The notes under the pieces are model-generated. The model ran no database searches. It was not told the DNA's origin and worked only from the letters and a program-made list of their open reading frames with translations. The position numbers were made by a program, and so were the translations under genes. This document shows, piece by piece, positions 41,844 to 50,295 of a DNA stretch of 64,000 nucleotides (positions within the stretch are counted from its first letter, which is position 1; the number at the start of each line of letters is the position of its first letter). Source of the stretch: Alphaproteobacteria bacterium (lineage in GTDB: Bacteria; Pseudomonadota; Alphaproteobacteria; Caulobacterales; Maricaulaceae); assembly GCA_016124675.1 (NCBI GenBank), contig WGNG01000022.1:1-64000 (forward strand), in the 5' to 3' direction.

Positions 41844-42980
41844 ATGCGTCTGTTTGAGACACCGCTGACCCGGTTGAGCGCACGGGACCGTAATGCGTGG
41901 CGGGCGCTGGCCCAGTGCCAGGGCAAGCTCATCAGCCCCTATCTCATGCCCGAATTCGCCGAGATGATCGACGCAGAGCGGGGCGATGTGCGTGTGGTGA
42001 TCGCCGGGGAGCACGGCGCGCCGGCAGGGTTTTTCGCCTGTCATGTGGGCGGCGACGGCGTGCTGCGTCCTGCTGGCGCGCCGCTGTCGGATTATCAGGG
42101 ATTCGCCGGCCGTGCAGGCCTGCGCGTGGATGTTGACGCGCTGCTGGATACGTTGAACGCGCGCAGCCTGGTGTATGAAAACTGGCTTGGGCCGGCGCCG
42201 GGCAAGGTCAGCGCCCGCGGCGGTTCTGCGGTCATTGATATGTCGGGCGGCGCAGCTGACTGGTTCGCGGCGCGCCGCGCCCAGCACCGCGCGCATTTCA
42301 GGAAGATGGACCAGCGCTGGCGCAAGGCCGAGCGCGAGTTCGGGCCGGTTCGCGTGGTGTTCGGCGATCCTTCCGGCGAGCGGTTCGCCGCCCTCAAGGC
42401 CTGGAAGAGCGCTCAGTACCGCGCCTCGGGCTTGCTCGATCTGTTCGACGTCGGCTGGATCGATACGGTGCTGACGCGCATCGCGGCGCGCGCCTTCGGG
42501 CCGTTCCGGGGCGTCGTGGCCTCGCTTTATCTGGGGGATGAGCTGGCGGCGGTGGAGATGGGCATGGCCGCCGTTGGCGTCTATCATTCCTGGTTCCCGG
42601 CTTATGATCCGCGCTTTGCGGCCGTGTCTCCGGGCCTGCTGCTGCTGCATGGCGTGCTGGAGAACGCCGCCTCGCTCGGCGTCGCGCGCATCGACCTTGG
42701 CCGGGGCGAACAGGCCTACAAGGCCTATTACACCGATTACGAAATCCCGCTCAGCACCGGGCGCGCCCTGCGTCCGGGCGTGGCGGCGGCCGGGGCCGGC
42801 CTGTGGGCCATGGCTGAATCGATGAGCGCCATCCTGCCCGAGCCGCTGGCCAGCGCCCCGGTGCGCCTGCGCCGGCGCTGGTCGCATACCGCCGCCATCG
42901 AGCCGGACCTGACCGGCCGGATCCGGCGCATGGCCGGCGCTTTCGCCAGCGCACCGCGCCGCCTGGCGGCGGCAGGCTGA
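41844..42980 (+). CDS. GNAT/FemAB-like acyltransferase (CelD/BcsL type)
   Basis: 378 aa with the double acyltransferase layout of the GNAT_6/CelD group: 'LSPYLMPEFAEMI' type start ('KLISPYLMPEFAEMIDAERG'), 'RAHFRKMDQRWRKAEREFGPV', 'LYLGDELAAVEMGMAAVGVYHSWFPAYDPRFAAVSPGLLLLHGVLENAASLGVARIDLGRGEQAYKAYYTDYE'. Members act in cellulose or capsule pathways or modify lipids and sugars. There is no polysaccharide cluster nearby, so the substrate is open. ATG 41844 has GGGAGG 6 nt upstream. Confidence 0.82.
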   Translation: MRLFETPLTRLSARDRNAWRALAQCQGKLISPYLMPEFAEMIDAERGDVRVVIAGEHGAPAGFFACHVGGDGVLRPAGAPLSDYQGFAGRAGLRVDVDALLDTLNARSLVYENWLGPAPGKVSARGGSAVIDMSGGAADWFAARRAQHRAHFRKMDQRWRKAEREFGPVRVVFGDPSGERFAALKAWKSAQYRASGLLDLFDVGWIDTVLTRIAARAFGPFRGVVASLYLGDELAAVEMGMAAVGVYHSWFPAYDPRFAAVSPGLLLLHGVLENAASLGVARIDLGRGEQAYKAYYTDYEIPLSTGRALRPGVAAAGAGLWAMAESMSAILPEPLASAPVRLRRRWSHTAAIEPDLTGRIRRMAGAFASAPRRLAAAG

Positions 42981-42992
42981 GACGGCCGCGTT

Positions 42993-43043
42993 CTGACGCA
43001 AACGTCAGTTCCCTTTCGCGGGCCAGCCCCTATTTTTAGGGGC
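42993..43043 (+). promoter_or_regulatory. Two inverted repeats upstream of the sugar dehydrogenase gene
   Basis: CTGACG-CAAA-CGTCAG (42993-43008) is a perfect 6-bp palindrome resembling the TGACGT-type sites of MerR-like LiuR regulators. GCCCCTA-TTTT-TAGGGGC (43026-43043) is a 7-bp hairpin with an all-T loop. They could be an operator and a weak terminator for the upstream gene. Neither role is proved by the sequence. Confidence 0.35.
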
Positions 43044-43073
43044 GAACCTGTTTGCAGCCGAAGGGAGACCTCC

Positions 43074-44198
43074 TTGCGCCATCTCGCCACAGCCACCGCC
43101 ATCGCCCTCATCCTCGCCGCGCCGGCGCCCGGCGCCGACACGCACGAGACCGAGCAGGCGGTCTTCACCGTGGAGACGGTCGCCTCAGGGCTGGAGTTTC
43201 CCTGGTCCATCGATTTTCTGCCCGACGGGTCCAGGCTGGTGACCGAGCGCGAGGGCCGGCTGCGCGTCATCGGGGCGGACGGCGCGTTGCGCGCCGCGCC
43301 GGTCACAGGTCTGCCCGATGATTTGATCGCCATCCGCCAGGGCGGCCTGATGGATGTGCGCGTGGCGCCGGACTTCGAAACCACCCGCCACGTCTATTTC
43401 ACCTATGCGCAAGGCACTGAAAGCGCCAACGGCACGGCGCTGGCGCGCGGCGTGCTAAGCGCCGACATGAGCGCGCTGGAGGACCTGCAGGTGCTGTTCC
43501 GCGCCAATATCGACAAGGCCTCCGGCTTCCATTTCGGCGGGCGCATCCTGTTCAATGAGGACGGGACGCTCTTTCTGACATTGGGTGATGGCGGCCGCAC
43601 CCCGCAAGAAGCGCAGGACCCGGCCAACCATCTGGGCACGGTGGTGCGCCTCCATCTCGACGGCTCGATCCCCGCCGACAATCCGCAGGTCGAAAACGCA
43701 GCGCAGGGCGTGTTCAGCTTCGGCCACCGCAATGTGCAGGGCATTGACCGCAATCCGGCCACCGGATCGGTCTGGACGACCGAACACGGGCCGCGCGGCG
43801 GCGACGAGATCAACATCCTGGCGCCGGGCGTGAATTTCGGCTGGCCGACCGTGACCTATGGCATCAATTATAACGGTACGATCATCACCGAGGAGCGTGA
43901 GCGGCCGGAGTTCGAGCCGCCGATCTGGTACTGGACCCCGTCCATCGCGCCGGCCGGCATGGCCTTCTACACCGGCAGCGCCTTCGAACACTGGCAGGGC
44001 GATCTGTTCCACGCCGCGCTGGCGGGCATGACCCTGCAGCGCATGGAAATCAGCGGCGACCGGGTGATCGGGGTGGAGAACCTGCTCACCGGCCGCAACG
44101 AGCGCTACCGCGATGTGCGCGTTGGCCCGGACGGCGCGATCTATCTCCTCGTCGATGACAGCGACGGCGCGGTGATCCGCCTGGTCCCGGCGCAGTAG
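43074..44198 (+). CDS. Exported PQQ-dependent sugar dehydrogenase (GSDH/sorbosone dehydrogenase family)
   Basis: 374-aa six-blade beta-propeller enzyme with a signal peptide (cleavage near APGA, residue 21). Hallmarks: 'LEFPWSIDFLPDGSRLVTEREGRLRVI', 'GLMDVRVAPDFETTRHVYFTYA', 'FHFGGRILFNEDGTLFLTLGDGGRTPQEAQDPANHLGTVVRLHLDG', 'FSFGHRNVQGIDRNPATGSVWTTEHGPRGGDEINIL', 'GPDGAIYLLVDDSDGAVIRLVP'. These match the Yli/Asd family, a periplasmic aldose oxidase with PQQ and Ca. The start is TTG 43074, supported by AAGGGAGA 7 nt upstream and by the signal peptide. The convergent spacer behind it is repeat-rich. Confidence 0.9.
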   Translation: MRHLATATAIALILAAPAPGADTHETEQAVFTVETVASGLEFPWSIDFLPDGSRLVTEREGRLRVIGADGALRAAPVTGLPDDLIAIRQGGLMDVRVAPDFETTRHVYFTYAQGTESANGTALARGVLSADMSALEDLQVLFRANIDKASGFHFGGRILFNEDGTLFLTLGDGGRTPQEAQDPANHLGTVVRLHLDGSIPADNPQVENAAQGVFSFGHRNVQGIDRNPATGSVWTTEHGPRGGDEINILAPGVNFGWPTVTYGINYNGTIITEERERPEFEPPIWYWTPSIAPAGMAFYTGSAFEHWQGDLFHAALAGMTLQRMEISGDRVIGVENLLTGRNERYRDVRVGPDGAIYLLVDDSDGAVIRLVPAQ

Positions 44199-44585
44199 CG
44201 TCAGACGCAGCCCCTCTCGTTGTGATCAGCCAATGGGTTGAAGGACGAGGAGGGCGCCAGTCTTCTCCCTCCCCCGAAGCGGGGGTGAGGCCGCCAAGTC
44301 TGGTCCGGGGGACCAGACGCCCGGCCGTGCGGGCTGAGGGTAGCGAAGCCGGGTTGGGGCGCCGCCGAAGGCGGCAACTCAAAATCCTGCAACGGGCGGC
44401 GCCTCACCCCACCCGAGCCGGGGCTGAACCCCGGCCCACCCTCCCCATCAAGGGGAGGGAAATCGCATTTGAGCCTTGAGTACTTGTTCCCTCCCCTTGA
44501 GGGGGTCAGACGCTGAAGGCGTTTGACGGGGGTGGGGTGTGAGGCGGTGACGGGTGGCGGGCCGTTGGCTGAGACTGCGTGCCCC
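44199..44585. repeat. 387-bp repeat-rich spacer without genes; contains repeat copy C2 (about 44487-44585)
   Basis: No supported coding frame. It carries a chain of hairpins: CCCCCG-AAG-CGGGGG near 44271-44285, TCTGGTCC-GGG-GGACCAGA (44299-44317), GCCGGGG-CTGAA-CCCCGGC near 44417-44435 and CCTCCCC-ATCA-GGGGAGG near 44440-44458. The segment 44525-44585 is an inverted, roughly 85% similar copy of the C1 segment at 29759-29811, and a 24-bp insert with the palindrome-like 'CAGACGCTGAAGGCG' distinguishes it. It lies between convergent genes, so it could act as a terminator. Confidence 0.7.
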
Positions 44586-45146
44586 CTACCCCGACGGCTC
44601 AACGACGAACCGTGTGAGCTCGTCACGGGCGAGCGCAAAGCCCGGATCGGCCTCCAGCGCAGCGCGCAGATCGTGATAGGCGCCGGCGAGGTCGCCCGTC
44701 TGTTCGCGCGACAGGGCGCGGTTGTAAAGCGCATGGGCGGGGCGGTCGAAACCAAGCTCCAGCGCACGGGTGAAGTGCGTTATGGCGTCGGGAAAGTCCT
44801 GTGCGCCCATCAGCGCGACGCCGCGATTATGCCAGAAGGCGCCATGCCCCGAATCGATGGCCAGCGCGCGGTCAAACTGGCCGAGCGCTTGCTGCGAACG
44901 CCCGGCGCGATGCAGCAGGATGCCCAGATTATTGTGCGTGGCCGCCCGGTCGCGCTGGGTCAGGCGCTGGTCGTCAAAGGCGTCCTCACAGCGCGCGATC
45001 GTCGCTGCGCGCCCTTGATCGCCCGCCTCGACAGCCCTGTAGCACGCCTCGGCGAGGCTGGAGCCCATGACGATCTGCGCCAGCGCCTTGGGCGCGGCGG
45101 CGGCGGCCAGCAGGCAGGCCAGCGGGATGGCGAGGGCGTGTTTCAT
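44586..45146 (-). CDS. Exported TPR-repeat protein
   Basis: 186 aa with a signal peptide (cleavage after ALA, about residue 23) and three to four tetratricopeptide repeats: 'AATHNNLGILLHRAGRSQQALGQFDRALAIDSGHG', 'AFWHNRGVALMGAQDFPDAITHFTRALELGFDR', 'ALYNRALSREQTGDLAGAYHDLRAALEADPG'. TPR units make protein-binding surfaces; the partner is unknown. It is downstream of ctrA on the same strand but separated by a terminator at 45194-45224. Confidence 0.85.
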   Translation of the reverse strand: MKHALAIPLACLLAAAAAPKALAQIVMGSSLAEACYRAVEAGDQGRAATIARCEDAFDDQRLTQRDRAATHNNLGILLHRAGRSQQALGQFDRALAIDSGHGAFWHNRGVALMGAQDFPDAITHFTRALELGFDRPAHALYNRALSREQTGDLAGAYHDLRAALEADPGFALARDELTRFVVEPSG

Positions 45147-45193
45147 GGCGAAGGATTATAGCGCACGCGCGGGCGCCGGGCGAGGGCGATACG

Positions 45194-45224
45194 AAAAAGC
45201 CCCGGCGCTGAGCCGGGGCCTTTT
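45194..45224. terminator. Bidirectional-looking terminator after ctrA
   Basis: GCCCCGGC (45199-45206) pairs with GCCGGGGC (45212-45219) across GCTGA, flanked by AAAAA and TTTT. On the minus strand the A run becomes a T run after the stem, so it ends the ctrA message. Confidence 0.85.
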
Positions 45225-45250
45225 GCGATGCGGATGGCGCCCGACAGGCG

Positions 45251-45952
45251 TCAGGCGCTGGCGGCGCGCGGTTCGGCGACGGGATCGCGCAGCACATAGC
45301 CGCGGCCCCAGACGGTTTCGATGTGGCTCTCGCCGCCCGTGGCCGCCGAGAGCTTCTTGCGCAGCTTGCAGATGAAGACGTCGATGATCTTGAGCTCCGG
45401 CTCGTCCATGCCGCCATAGAGATGATTGAGGAACATCTCCTTGGTCAGGGTGGTGCCTTTGCGCAGGGAGAGCAGCTCGAGCATCTGGTATTCCTTGCCG
45501 GTCAGGTGGACGCGCTGATTGGCGACCTCCACCGTCTTGGCGTCCAGATTCACCGCGATGTCGCCGGTGCGGATGATCGACTGGGAATGACCCTTGGAGC
45601 GGCGCACCACGGCGTGGATGCGCGCAATCATTTCTTCCTTGTGGAAGGGCTTGGTCATGTAGTCGTCGGCGCCCGAACCCAGACCGCGCACCTTGTTGTC
45701 GATGTCGGCATTGCCCGACAGGATCAGGATGGGCGTGTCCACTTTGGCCACGCGCAGGGTCTTGAGCACGTCAAACCCCGGCATGTCCGGCAGGTTCAGG
45801 TCCAGAAGGATGATGTCGTAATCGTACAGCTTGCCGAGATCGACGCCCTCTTCGCCCAGATCGGTCACATAGATGTTGAAGCCTTCCGACTTCAGCATCA
45901 GCTCGATCCCCTGCGCCGTGGCGCGATCGTCTTCAATAAGCAGAACCCGCAT
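45251..45952 (-). CDS. ctrA: Cell-cycle response regulator CtrA
   Basis: Master cell-cycle transcription factor of alphaproteobacteria (OmpR/PhoB type). The 233-aa protein has a receiver domain with phospho-acceptor Asp51 ([15 protein letters not shown]), acidic pocket Asp8/Asp9, Lys101 (MTKPF), and a winged-helix DNA-binding domain ending '[22 protein letters not shown]'. '[53 protein letters not shown]' is near-invariant in CtrA. It activates flagellar and division genes and blocks replication initiation when phosphorylated through the CckA-ChpT relay. ATG 45952 has GGAGGGG 6 nt upstream. The promoter region has many GANTC sites. Confidence 0.97.
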   Translation of the reverse strand: MRVLLIEDDRATAQGIELMLKSEGFNIYVTDLGEEGVDLGKLYDYDIILLDLNLPDMPGFDVLKTLRVAKVDTPILILSGNADIDNKVRGLGSGADDYMTKPFHKEEMIARIHAVVRRSKGHSQSIIRTGDIAVNLDAKTVEVANQRVHLTGKEYQMLELLSLRKGTTLTKEMFLNHLYGGMDEPELKIIDVFICKLRKKLSAATGGESHIETVWGRGYVLRDPVAEPRAASA

Positions 45953-46367
45953 CGGTTCCCCCTCCAAAGGAAGCCAGGGCGAATCAAGCCCCCGCCGGAC
46001 GTCAAAAGCGTTAACCCTGTTCGCACTGTGAGGCGAGAAGTCCTTAAAGGAAGTTAACGCACGTTTGACTCCCAAGGCCGAATCGAGTCCGCGAGAGGCC
46101 GGATTCGCGACGGACAAGGAGTCTCAAGGGGTTAATTGACCCATGATTCTGCAGCGTTCAACAGCGCCGGCGCGAAGGCACACTGCATCCGCCGCCGTTT
46201 ATCCTCAGGCCGGCGCACAGGCCCGGCGTGGAGGATGCGGGTTCTCATCGCGGTGATTGCAGAATGCATCGGTCCCGTACAGCGCGTTTACGTGGCTGAA
46301 ACCGCGATGGGGTTAAGACGATAGTCGATACGGCGCAAAACGCGCTGAAGAACAGGCGGAACGCCCT
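45953..46367. promoter_or_regulatory. ctrA-fliI divergent regulatory region with clustered GANTC methylation sites
   Basis: 415 bp without a gene. GANTC, the CcrM methylation motif, occurs seven times: 45981, 46067, 46080, 46085, 46102, 46119 and 46145 (first base of each), six of them within 83 bp. Two GTTAAC and one GTTAATT sequence (46010, 46053, 46131) are CtrA half-site-like; a TTAA-N6-TTAA pair at 46044-46057 misses the usual 7-bp spacing. The arrangement fits methylation-controlled (GcrA/CcrM) and autoregulated ctrA transcription as in Caulobacter. The rest (46150-46367) up to fliI shows nothing else clear. Confidence 0.7.
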
Positions 46368-47693
46368 GTGCAAAGTCTGATCGACAGAGTTGAACGGCTG
46401 GAGACCCGCACGTTCAGGGGCCGCGTCACCGCGGTCAACGGTCTGTTGATCGAGGCCGAAGGTCCGGCCGCCGCGCTGCGCCTGGGCGCGCACGCCACGC
46501 TCGACGCATCGCCGGGCGGCGAGCCGACCACATGCGAAGTGGTCGGGTTCCGCGGCGAAACCGCTTTGATGATGGCGTATGGCGATCTCGCCGGCGTGCG
46601 GCCCGGCGCCCGCGCCGTGATCGATCCTGATGGCGGCGCCATCCGGCCAAGCCGCGCCTGGCTGGGCCGCGTGCTCGACAGCTTCGCGCGCCCGCGCGAC
46701 GGGCAGGGCGCCCTGCCCGACGGTCCCGCCGACTATCCGCTCAAGGGCCGCCCGCCCTGCGCCCATGGCCGCGCCCGGCTGGGCGCGCGGCTGGAGCTGG
46801 GGGTGCGGGCGCTGAACATCTTCACGCCGATGCGTCTGGGCCAGCGCCTGGGGGTGTTCGCCGGATCGGGCGTGGGCAAGTCGGTGCTGATGAGCATGCT
46901 GGCGCGCGGCTCCGGCGCCGATGTGATCGTCATCGGCCTGATCGGCGAGCGCGGCCGCGAGGCGCGTGAATTTGTCGAGGACGTGCTGGGCCCGGACGGG
47001 CGCGCGCGGTCGGTGGTGATCACCGAAACCTCCGACGCCCCGGCCCTGGCGCGCCGCCGCGCAGCCTATGTGACCATGGCGACAGCCGAGTTTTTCCGCG
47101 ATCAGGGCCTCAATGTCCTGTGCCTGATGGACTCGGTCACGCGCTTTGCGCTGGCCCAGCGCGAGATCGGGCTGGCGGCGGGCGAACCGCCCACCACGCG
47201 CGGCTATACCCCGTCGGTCTTCGCCGAACTGCCAGGCCTTCTGGAGCGCGCCGGCCCCGGCGCGGAAGGCTCGGGCACCATTACCGGCCTGTTCACCGTG
47301 CTGGTGGATGGCGACGATCATAACGAACCGATCGCCGACGCCGTGCGCGGCATTCTGGACGGTCATGTGGTGATGAGCCGGGCGATCGCCGAGCGCGGCC
47401 GCTTCCCGGCCATCGATGTACTGAGATCCATGTCGCGCACAGCGCCAGAGGTTTACGCGCCCCATGAGGCGCCCCTGGCGATCGAGGCGCGCAGGCTCCT
47501 GGCGGCCTATGCCGACATGGAGGAACTGATCCGGCTGGGCGCCTATGCCCGCGGGACAAACCCGGAGGTGGACCGGGCGATTGCGGTCAACGAACCGCTT
47601 GAAGCCTTGCTGGCGCAGACAAAAGACGAGGCGGCCTCGATCGGGGACAGCTTCGCGCAGCTGGCGGGCATTGTGGTGGAACAGGAGGGATAG
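46368..47693 (+). CDS. fliI: Flagellar export ATPase FliI
   Basis: Cytoplasmic ATPase of the flagellar type III export apparatus. The 441-aa protein has Walker A AGSGVGKS (residues 165-172), '[22 protein letters not shown]', '[47 protein letters not shown]' and '[38 protein letters not shown]', all typical. Start is GTG 46368 with AGGCGGA 7 nt upstream. It is divergent from ctrA, whose product controls flagellar genes in related bacteria, and is followed by fliJ after 3 bp. Confidence 0.96.
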   Translation: MQSLIDRVERLETRTFRGRVTAVNGLLIEAEGPAAALRLGAHATLDASPGGEPTTCEVVGFRGETALMMAYGDLAGVRPGARAVIDPDGGAIRPSRAWLGRVLDSFARPRDGQGALPDGPADYPLKGRPPCAHGRARLGARLELGVRALNIFTPMRLGQRLGVFAGSGVGKSVLMSMLARGSGADVIVIGLIGERGREAREFVEDVLGPDGRARSVVITETSDAPALARRRAAYVTMATAEFFRDQGLNVLCLMDSVTRFALAQREIGLAAGEPPTTRGYTPSVFAELPGLLERAGPGAEGSGTITGLFTVLVDGDDHNEPIADAVRGILDGHVVMSRAIAERGRFPAIDVLRSMSRTAPEVYAPHEAPLAIEARRLLAAYADMEELIRLGAYARGTNPEVDRAIAVNEPLEALLAQTKDEAASIGDSFAQLAGIVVEQEG

Positions 47694-47696
47694 ACT

Positions 47697-48116
47697 ATGG
47701 CGGTGCGATCTCATGCGCCCCTGATCCGGCTGGCCCGGTTCAAGGTGGAAGAGTTGCAAAAACAGATGGCCGAGATCGAGCGCATCCGCGCCTCGATCCA
47801 CGAACAGATCAACCGGCTGGAAGAAAGCGTGCCAGAAGAGCAGAGCGTGGCGGTTGAATCGCGCGACGGCTATCTGGCCTATGGCAGCTATGCCCGCTCG
47901 GTGATCCAGCGCAAGGACAAGCTGCGCGCCTCGCTCACCGATGTGGACATGGAGGCCGACGGGCTGCGCGCCCGGCTGGAGCAGGCCTTTGGCGATCTCA
48001 AGAAGTACGAGCTGCTTGAGGAACGCCGGCTGAGCCGTCTGCAGGACGCAGTGCGCATGGCCGAACAGGCCGAAATGGACGAAATCGCCGGCCAGCGCCT
48101 GCGCCGCGCGCACTGA
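47697..48116 (+). CDS. fliJ: Flagellar export protein FliJ
   Basis: 139-aa, almost fully coiled-coil protein (residues 15-135: 'ARFKVEELQKQMAEIERIRASIHEQINRLEE', 'KDKLRASLTDVDMEADGLRARLEQAFGDLKKYELLEERR'), the chaperone-escort stalk that works with FliI at the export gate. Sequence identity in FliJ is low, so the assignment leans on position right after fliI and on size. ATG 47697 follows the fliI stop by 3 bp with AGGAGGG in the fliI end as ribosome site. No flagellar gene follows. Confidence 0.88.
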   Translation: MAVRSHAPLIRLARFKVEELQKQMAEIERIRASIHEQINRLEESVPEEQSVAVESRDGYLAYGSYARSVIQRKDKLRASLTDVDMEADGLRARLEQAFGDLKKYELLEERRLSRLQDAVRMAEQAEMDEIAGQRLRRAH

Positions 48117-48302
48117 GCGCGGACAGCTGGAACGGACCTGTCAGGACCCCGGCGCGGCGCGCCGGGGGGGCTGGCGTTAAACCCGCCACAAACCGGCCCT
48201 GATCACGCCACGCTCGCGCGCGAACGTGGCTGCGCCCGATTCATTCTAGGCGCATGGCGCGGTGTTGTGTTAACCTTCGAGCGACAGGCGGGAGGGGAAG
48301 CC
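48117..48302. other. Spacer after fliJ
   Basis: A GC hairpin CCCCGGCGC-GGC-GCGCCGGGG (about 48147-48167) lacks a T tract and is a weak terminator candidate. GGGAGGGGAAG at about 48289-48299 is the ribosome site of the next gene. No further feature is supported. Confidence 0.4.
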
Positions 48303-49115
48303 ATGGCGCAGCCGCGCAGCCACCGGACATGTCTGGCTGTTATCGGCGCATGGGCGTTGCTTGTGACAGGCACGGCCATCGCCACCCCGGCGCTGGCGCA
48401 ACAGCAAGAGCCGGCTGCGCCCCCCGTCCAGCGTGAGCCGCTGCGGCCGGTCCTGGAACGCTTTGACATAGAACGCTTCCGTCAGCTTGATGTGATCCGC
48501 CGCGGCGCCGGACTGGAGGCCCAGGACATACCGGCCGAGCCGCCGGCGCGCGAACGCGACCCGCGCCTGGCCGATATCGACTGGGCCGCCGCCCGCCAGG
48601 ATCACGAGCGCCAGCTGGCCGACTTCCGTCAGCGCACGCAGACCACAGTCACAAGAGTGGTGACCACCGAGAGCTACACGCCGTTCATCGCACCGCACCT
48701 CATTGACCGGCTGGAGCCGGTCCATATGCCGGTTTTGTTGCCGCAGGTAAACGGAGCGGTTGCAATCCGGCCTGGCGGCGAGCCCGGGCTGATGCTGCGT
48801 ACGCGCGCCAACTTCTACGACGCCTCATTTTATCAGAACGGGCTGAGCGTGGCGATTTCGGGCACGCGCCTCATCAATCACCGCATCAACGCACCGGAAC
48901 TGCGCCGGCGCCTGGATATCGGCCGCGGCGCGGACGGCGTGCAGGTCCAGGCCGACGAGAGCGGCGGCTATACCGCCAATTTCTCGCGCTATGGTGCGGC
49001 CTACACCGTGACGATCGAATGTGGGACGGCGCGCGATCCGCGCTGCCAGTCCGAGGACACCATTCGCGCCATCGTCGGAAGGCTCGTGATCGCCGGTGGC
49101 AATCCGGAGGAGTGA
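48303..49115 (+). CDS. Exported protein of unknown function
   Basis: 270 aa with a signal peptide (AIATPALA, cleavage near residue 34). A charged, probably helical segment (about 40-115, 'RERDPRLADIDWAAARQDHERQLADFRQRTQTTV') is followed by a beta-rich domain ('HLIDRLEPVHMPVLLPQVNG', 'LMLRTRANFYDASFYQNGLSVAISGTRLINHRI', 'SGGYTANFSRYGAAYTVTIECGTARDPRCQSEDTIRAIVGRLVIAGG') with two Cys likely paired. I do not recognise the family. ATG 48303 has a strong ribosome site. It lies between fliJ and the M23 gene, all on the same strand. Confidence 0.75.
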   Translation: MAQPRSHRTCLAVIGAWALLVTGTAIATPALAQQQEPAAPPVQREPLRPVLERFDIERFRQLDVIRRGAGLEAQDIPAEPPARERDPRLADIDWAAARQDHERQLADFRQRTQTTVTRVVTTESYTPFIAPHLIDRLEPVHMPVLLPQVNGAVAIRPGGEPGLMLRTRANFYDASFYQNGLSVAISGTRLINHRINAPELRRRLDIGRGADGVQVQADESGGYTANFSRYGAAYTVTIECGTARDPRCQSEDTIRAIVGRLVIAGGNPEE

Positions 49116-49154
49116 GCGCCTCGGGATGGCCTGATATGAGGGGAGGATTGGTTC

Positions 49155-50291
49155 ATGCGTGACTATGTGCTGGCGGCGATCGTGGCCGTGGCCGGAGGCG
49201 CGGCGCTGGTCTTCTATCCCCACGACACGCTCCCGCCCGCGCCGCCGGGACCCGAAGCGCCTGAGCCCGAACAGCCCGCTCCCGAAGCACCCGCGCCTGA
49301 AGAGCCCGCGCCTGAGGAGCCCGCGCCCGAAGCACCCGCGCCTGAGGAGCCTGCCCCTGAAGAGCCTGCCCCTGAAGAGCCTGAAGCGCCGGAGCCTGAA
49401 GCGCCCGGACCCGGGCCGCTGGACCCGGACGGGGATGTGTTCACTTATGGCGCGCCGGGCGCCCTGCCCACGTTCGACTACCGCAATAATGTCGACATGG
49501 CCGGCCGCTCCGGGTCCGGCTGGGCGGGCTCGGGCGATCTGTCGAGCCAGTACGTGTTCGCGCCGGAGCTGGCATGGCCCATCGACGGCGCCGGCTATGC
49601 CAACACCCAGGTCTACCGCCCCGGCGGTAACGGTGCCGGCGTCGGCGGCCCCGGCGGATCGGGCGAGTGCGACGCGCGCAATTTCGACTATCCGTTCGAG
49701 GATAATTTCTGCGAGATCCGCAGCTCTTCCACGCGCAGCCTGTTCTGTCCCGATGACAGCACCGGCCACCATGTGGGCCAGGATATCCGCCCCGAAGTCT
49801 GCACCCGCAATTTCGACCTGGAGGACCGCCAGATGGCCGTGGCCGTGGCTGACGGCTACATCTTGGAAATCGCCTCCATGACGGTGAAGCTGCGCGGCAA
49901 TGACGGGCGCATTTACTGGTATCTGCACCTGGAGCACTGGGAGGATTGCGATCTTTCCCAGCTGGACGAGGCCCGGTGCACCGCCTCCAACCTGCCCAGT
50001 GTGTGCACCCGCTCGGCGCTGGAGGTGGAGCCCGGCGATGATGTGCGCGCGGGCGATCCCATCGGCCGGGTGTCGAACTGGTTCGGCATTGGCTGGCGCG
50101 GCGGGTCCTGCCAGCGCTCCATGACCACCGACCATCTCCATTTCGAGATTCGCGACACCATCGATCCTGACGGCAGCCTCACCGCCAGCTCGATCCCCGT
50201 GCCGCCCTATTCCTCGCTGGTGATGTCGTATCTGCGCCATATCGGCGCGGACGAGGACGATATGCCCGACTGGGAGGAAGCGCAGTTCTGA
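49155..50291 (+). CDS. M23-family endopeptidase-like protein with Pro/Glu repeats and many cysteines
   Basis: 378 aa. One N-terminal membrane segment (residues 4-21) and a low-complexity stretch (about 30-88) of 5-residue APEEP-type repeats precede a LytM/M23-like domain. The zinc-site pattern is complete: HVGQD (H-x3-D), YLHLE and DHLHFE (H-x-H). Eight cysteines ('SGECDARNFDYPFEDNFCE', 'LFCPDD', 'EVCTRNFD', 'WEDCDLS', 'ARCTASNLPSVCTRS', 'GSCQRS') suggest disulphides in an exported protein. Probable peptidoglycan endopeptidase or a regulator of one. Its stop is 4 bp from the end of the convergent ftsA. Confidence 0.82.
   Translation: MRDYVLAAIVAVAGGAALVFYPHDTLPPAPPGPEAPEPEQPAPEAPAPEEPAPEEPAPEAPAPEEPAPEEPAPEEPEAPEPEAPGPGPLDPDGDVFTYGAPGALPTFDYRNNVDMAGRSGSGWAGSGDLSSQYVFAPELAWPIDGAGYANTQVYRPGGNGAGVGGPGGSGECDARNFDYPFEDNFCEIRSSSTRSLFCPDDSTGHHVGQDIRPEVCTRNFDLEDRQMAVAVADGYILEIASMTVKLRGNDGRIYWYLHLEHWEDCDLSQLDEARCTASNLPSVCTRSALEVEPGDDVRAGDPIGRVSNWFGIGWRGGSCQRSMTTDHLHFEIRDTIDPDGSLTASSIPVPPYSSLVMSYLRHIGADEDDMPDWEEAQF
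49252..49410 (+). repeat. Tandem coding repeat (about 15-bp units) in the M23 gene
   Basis: Degenerate 15-bp units encode Ala-Pro-Glu-Glu/Ala-Pro, about ten in a row, with CCTGAAGAGCC and CCCGAAGCACC variants. Such arrays change length by slippage, so the linker between membrane anchor and enzyme domain may vary between strains. Confidence 0.75.
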
Positions 50292-50295
50292 GGGC

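Noticed and set aside
46044-46057. TTAA-N6-TTAA upstream of ctrA as a full CtrA box
   Set aside because: The usual spacing is 7 bp; noted only as half-sites within the regulatory region.
49252-49410. Tandem repeat array as a CRISPR or satellite
   Set aside because: The units are 15 bp, in frame and within a coding region, with no spacers or cas genes nearby.
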